Positions 13,403-13,825 of a DNA stretch of 13,825 nt are shown piece by piece (position 1 is the stretch's first letter; every line of letters begins with the position of its first letter). Under the pieces are notes generated by a model. It did not search any database and had not been told where the DNA came from. It was given only the letters and a program-made list of their open reading frames with translations. This stretch comes from Clostridiales bacterium (GTDB taxonomy: Bacteria; Bacillota; Clostridia; Oscillospirales; Oscillospiraceae). The position numbers and the translations under genes were made by a program. The DNA lies in the NCBI GenBank assembly GCA_009774055.1, contig VSNB01000065.1, positions 1 through 13,825 on the forward strand, read 5' to 3'.

Positions 13403-13454
13403 CGCAACCAAACCGAACAAAAAATGCCGCCTTTGGTTGGTTGCGGGGCCGCAA
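13403..13454. promoter_or_regulatory. Inverted repeats in the lipoprotein/XRE divergent promoter region
   Basis: CGCAACCAA (13403-13411) and TTGGTTGCG (13437-13445) are exact 9-base inverted arms 25 bases apart. A second, tighter repeat TTGCGG-GG-CCGCAA (13441-13454) covers the -35 of the regulator gene. Both are suited to binding by the adjacent XRE-type protein, implying autoregulation; this is inference from position and symmetry. Confidence 0.45.
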
Positions 13455-13468
13455 AACTCTGGTATAAT
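13441..13468 (+). promoter_or_regulatory. Promoter of the XRE/AbrB regulator gene
   Basis: TTGCGG (13441-13446), 16 bases, TATAAT (13463-13468). Predicted start near 13475. The -35 is embedded in a palindrome. Confidence 0.7.
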
Positions 13469-13500
13469 CAGGTATGAAAAATAGGAAAGGACGGAGCGTC

Positions 13501-13825
13501 ATGGAACTGAGCAGCCTTGCGAAAAACCTGTCCGCCCTGCGGCGGGCCAACGGCCTGAGCCAGGAGAGGGCGGCGGAGGCCGTGGGCGTTACCCGGCAGG
13601 CCCTGGCGAAATGGGAGGCCGGGGAGACGACCCCGGATATCCTCCACAGCGACAAATTGGCGGAGCTGTACGGCGTATCCCTGGACGACCTCCTCCACTA
13701 CGAACAGAAGCCCGGCGGCTTCCCGCCGCCCCCCCGGGGGAAGCATGTGTTCGGCGTGGTGCAGATGGGGGAGCGGGGGCAGGTCGTCATTCCCAAGCGG
13801 GCCCGGGAGCTGTTCTCCCTGGGGA
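13501..13825 (+). CDS. XRE helix-turn-helix + AbrB-type transcriptional regulator, 3' end outside window
   Basis: The first 108 codons of a gene leaving the right edge. Residues 5-65 are an XRE/Cro-C1 helix-turn-helix (LRRANGLSQERAAEAVGVTRQALAKWEAG, 13-41, with the recognition helix near 31-38), followed by a short proline-rich linker (72-79) and the beginning of a swapped-hairpin AbrB/SpoVT-type domain, MGERGQVVIPKRARELFSLG (89-108). This combination occurs in Clostridia as a cytosolic transcription regulator; the remaining part is not visible. AGGAAAGGA at 13483-13491 lies 9 bases before the ATG. An in-frame ATG at 13474 coincides with the predicted transcription start and is less likely. 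The gene is divergent from the lipoprotein gene, with palindromes over its promoter, so it may control both. Confidence 0.88.
   Translation, partial: MELSSLAKNLSALRRANGLSQERAAEAVGVTRQALAKWEAGETTPDILHSDKLAELYGVSLDDLLHYEQKPGGFPPPPRGKHVFGVVQMGERGQVVIPKRARELFSLG

Overview
The window is a GC-rich, densely coded piece of a bacterial chromosome. Gene content (rarA, DUF951, a QueT-type ECF S component, tandem glutamate dehydrogenases close to the Clostridium symbiosum enzyme, a DUF4358/transglutaminase lipoprotein), strong AGGAGG-type ribosome binding sites and sigma-A-like promoters point to a high-GC gut Clostridia, most likely Oscillospiraceae (Flavonifractor/Lawsonibacter-like). The assignment comes from reading protein motifs, not from a search.

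Layout. (1) 1-1901 is the 3' part of an N6-adenine DNA methyltransferase gene that enters from the left. (2) 1902-2219 holds a 161-bp palindromic MITE-like element. (3) 2220-3219 is a two-gene unit, a LURP-one/YxjI-like protein and a GNAT acetyltransferase, followed by a dispersed-repeat-like spacer with strong hairpins. (4) rarA (+) runs tail to tail into a triple-S1-domain gene (-), and the two stop codons share one CTAG. (5) Divergent from the S1 gene, a DUF951 gene overlaps by 4 nt an unlisted 32-codon membrane peptide gene, and both end at a terminator. (6) On the minus strand lie queT with a structured leader and its own promoter, and a Cof-type HAD hydrolase with its own promoter and terminator. 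(7) A second MITE-like element (165 bp, 20-bp perfect ends) abuts the stop codon of a tandem pair of glutamate dehydrogenase genes, which form one minus-strand operon. (8) Divergent from that operon is a phosphoribosyltransferase gene; a bidirectional terminator separates it from a minus-strand transglutaminase lipoprotein gene. (9) Divergent from the lipoprotein is an XRE + AbrB-type regulator gene, cut by the right edge.

The most interesting point is the glutamate dehydrogenase pair. The upstream copy is intact and looks NADP-type. The downstream copy starts 12 bases later, aligns without gaps to the NAD-type C. symbiosum numbering through the catalytic region, and keeps K89, K113, D165 and S380, but has alanine where the catalytic lysine K125 should be (GGAAGG instead of GGAKGG/GGGKGG). 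It is otherwise a full-length, well-kept frame, which suggests a retained pseudoenzyme, a regulatory subunit or an altered activity.

Secondary points are two different MITE-like elements, one of which seems to provide the operon's terminator; an RNA hairpin that buries the Shine-Dalgarno of the S1-domain gene; the structured queT leader; operator-like palindromes in both divergent promoter regions; and a small membrane peptide coupled to DUF951. No CRISPR array, rRNA, tRNA or complete insertion sequence was seen.
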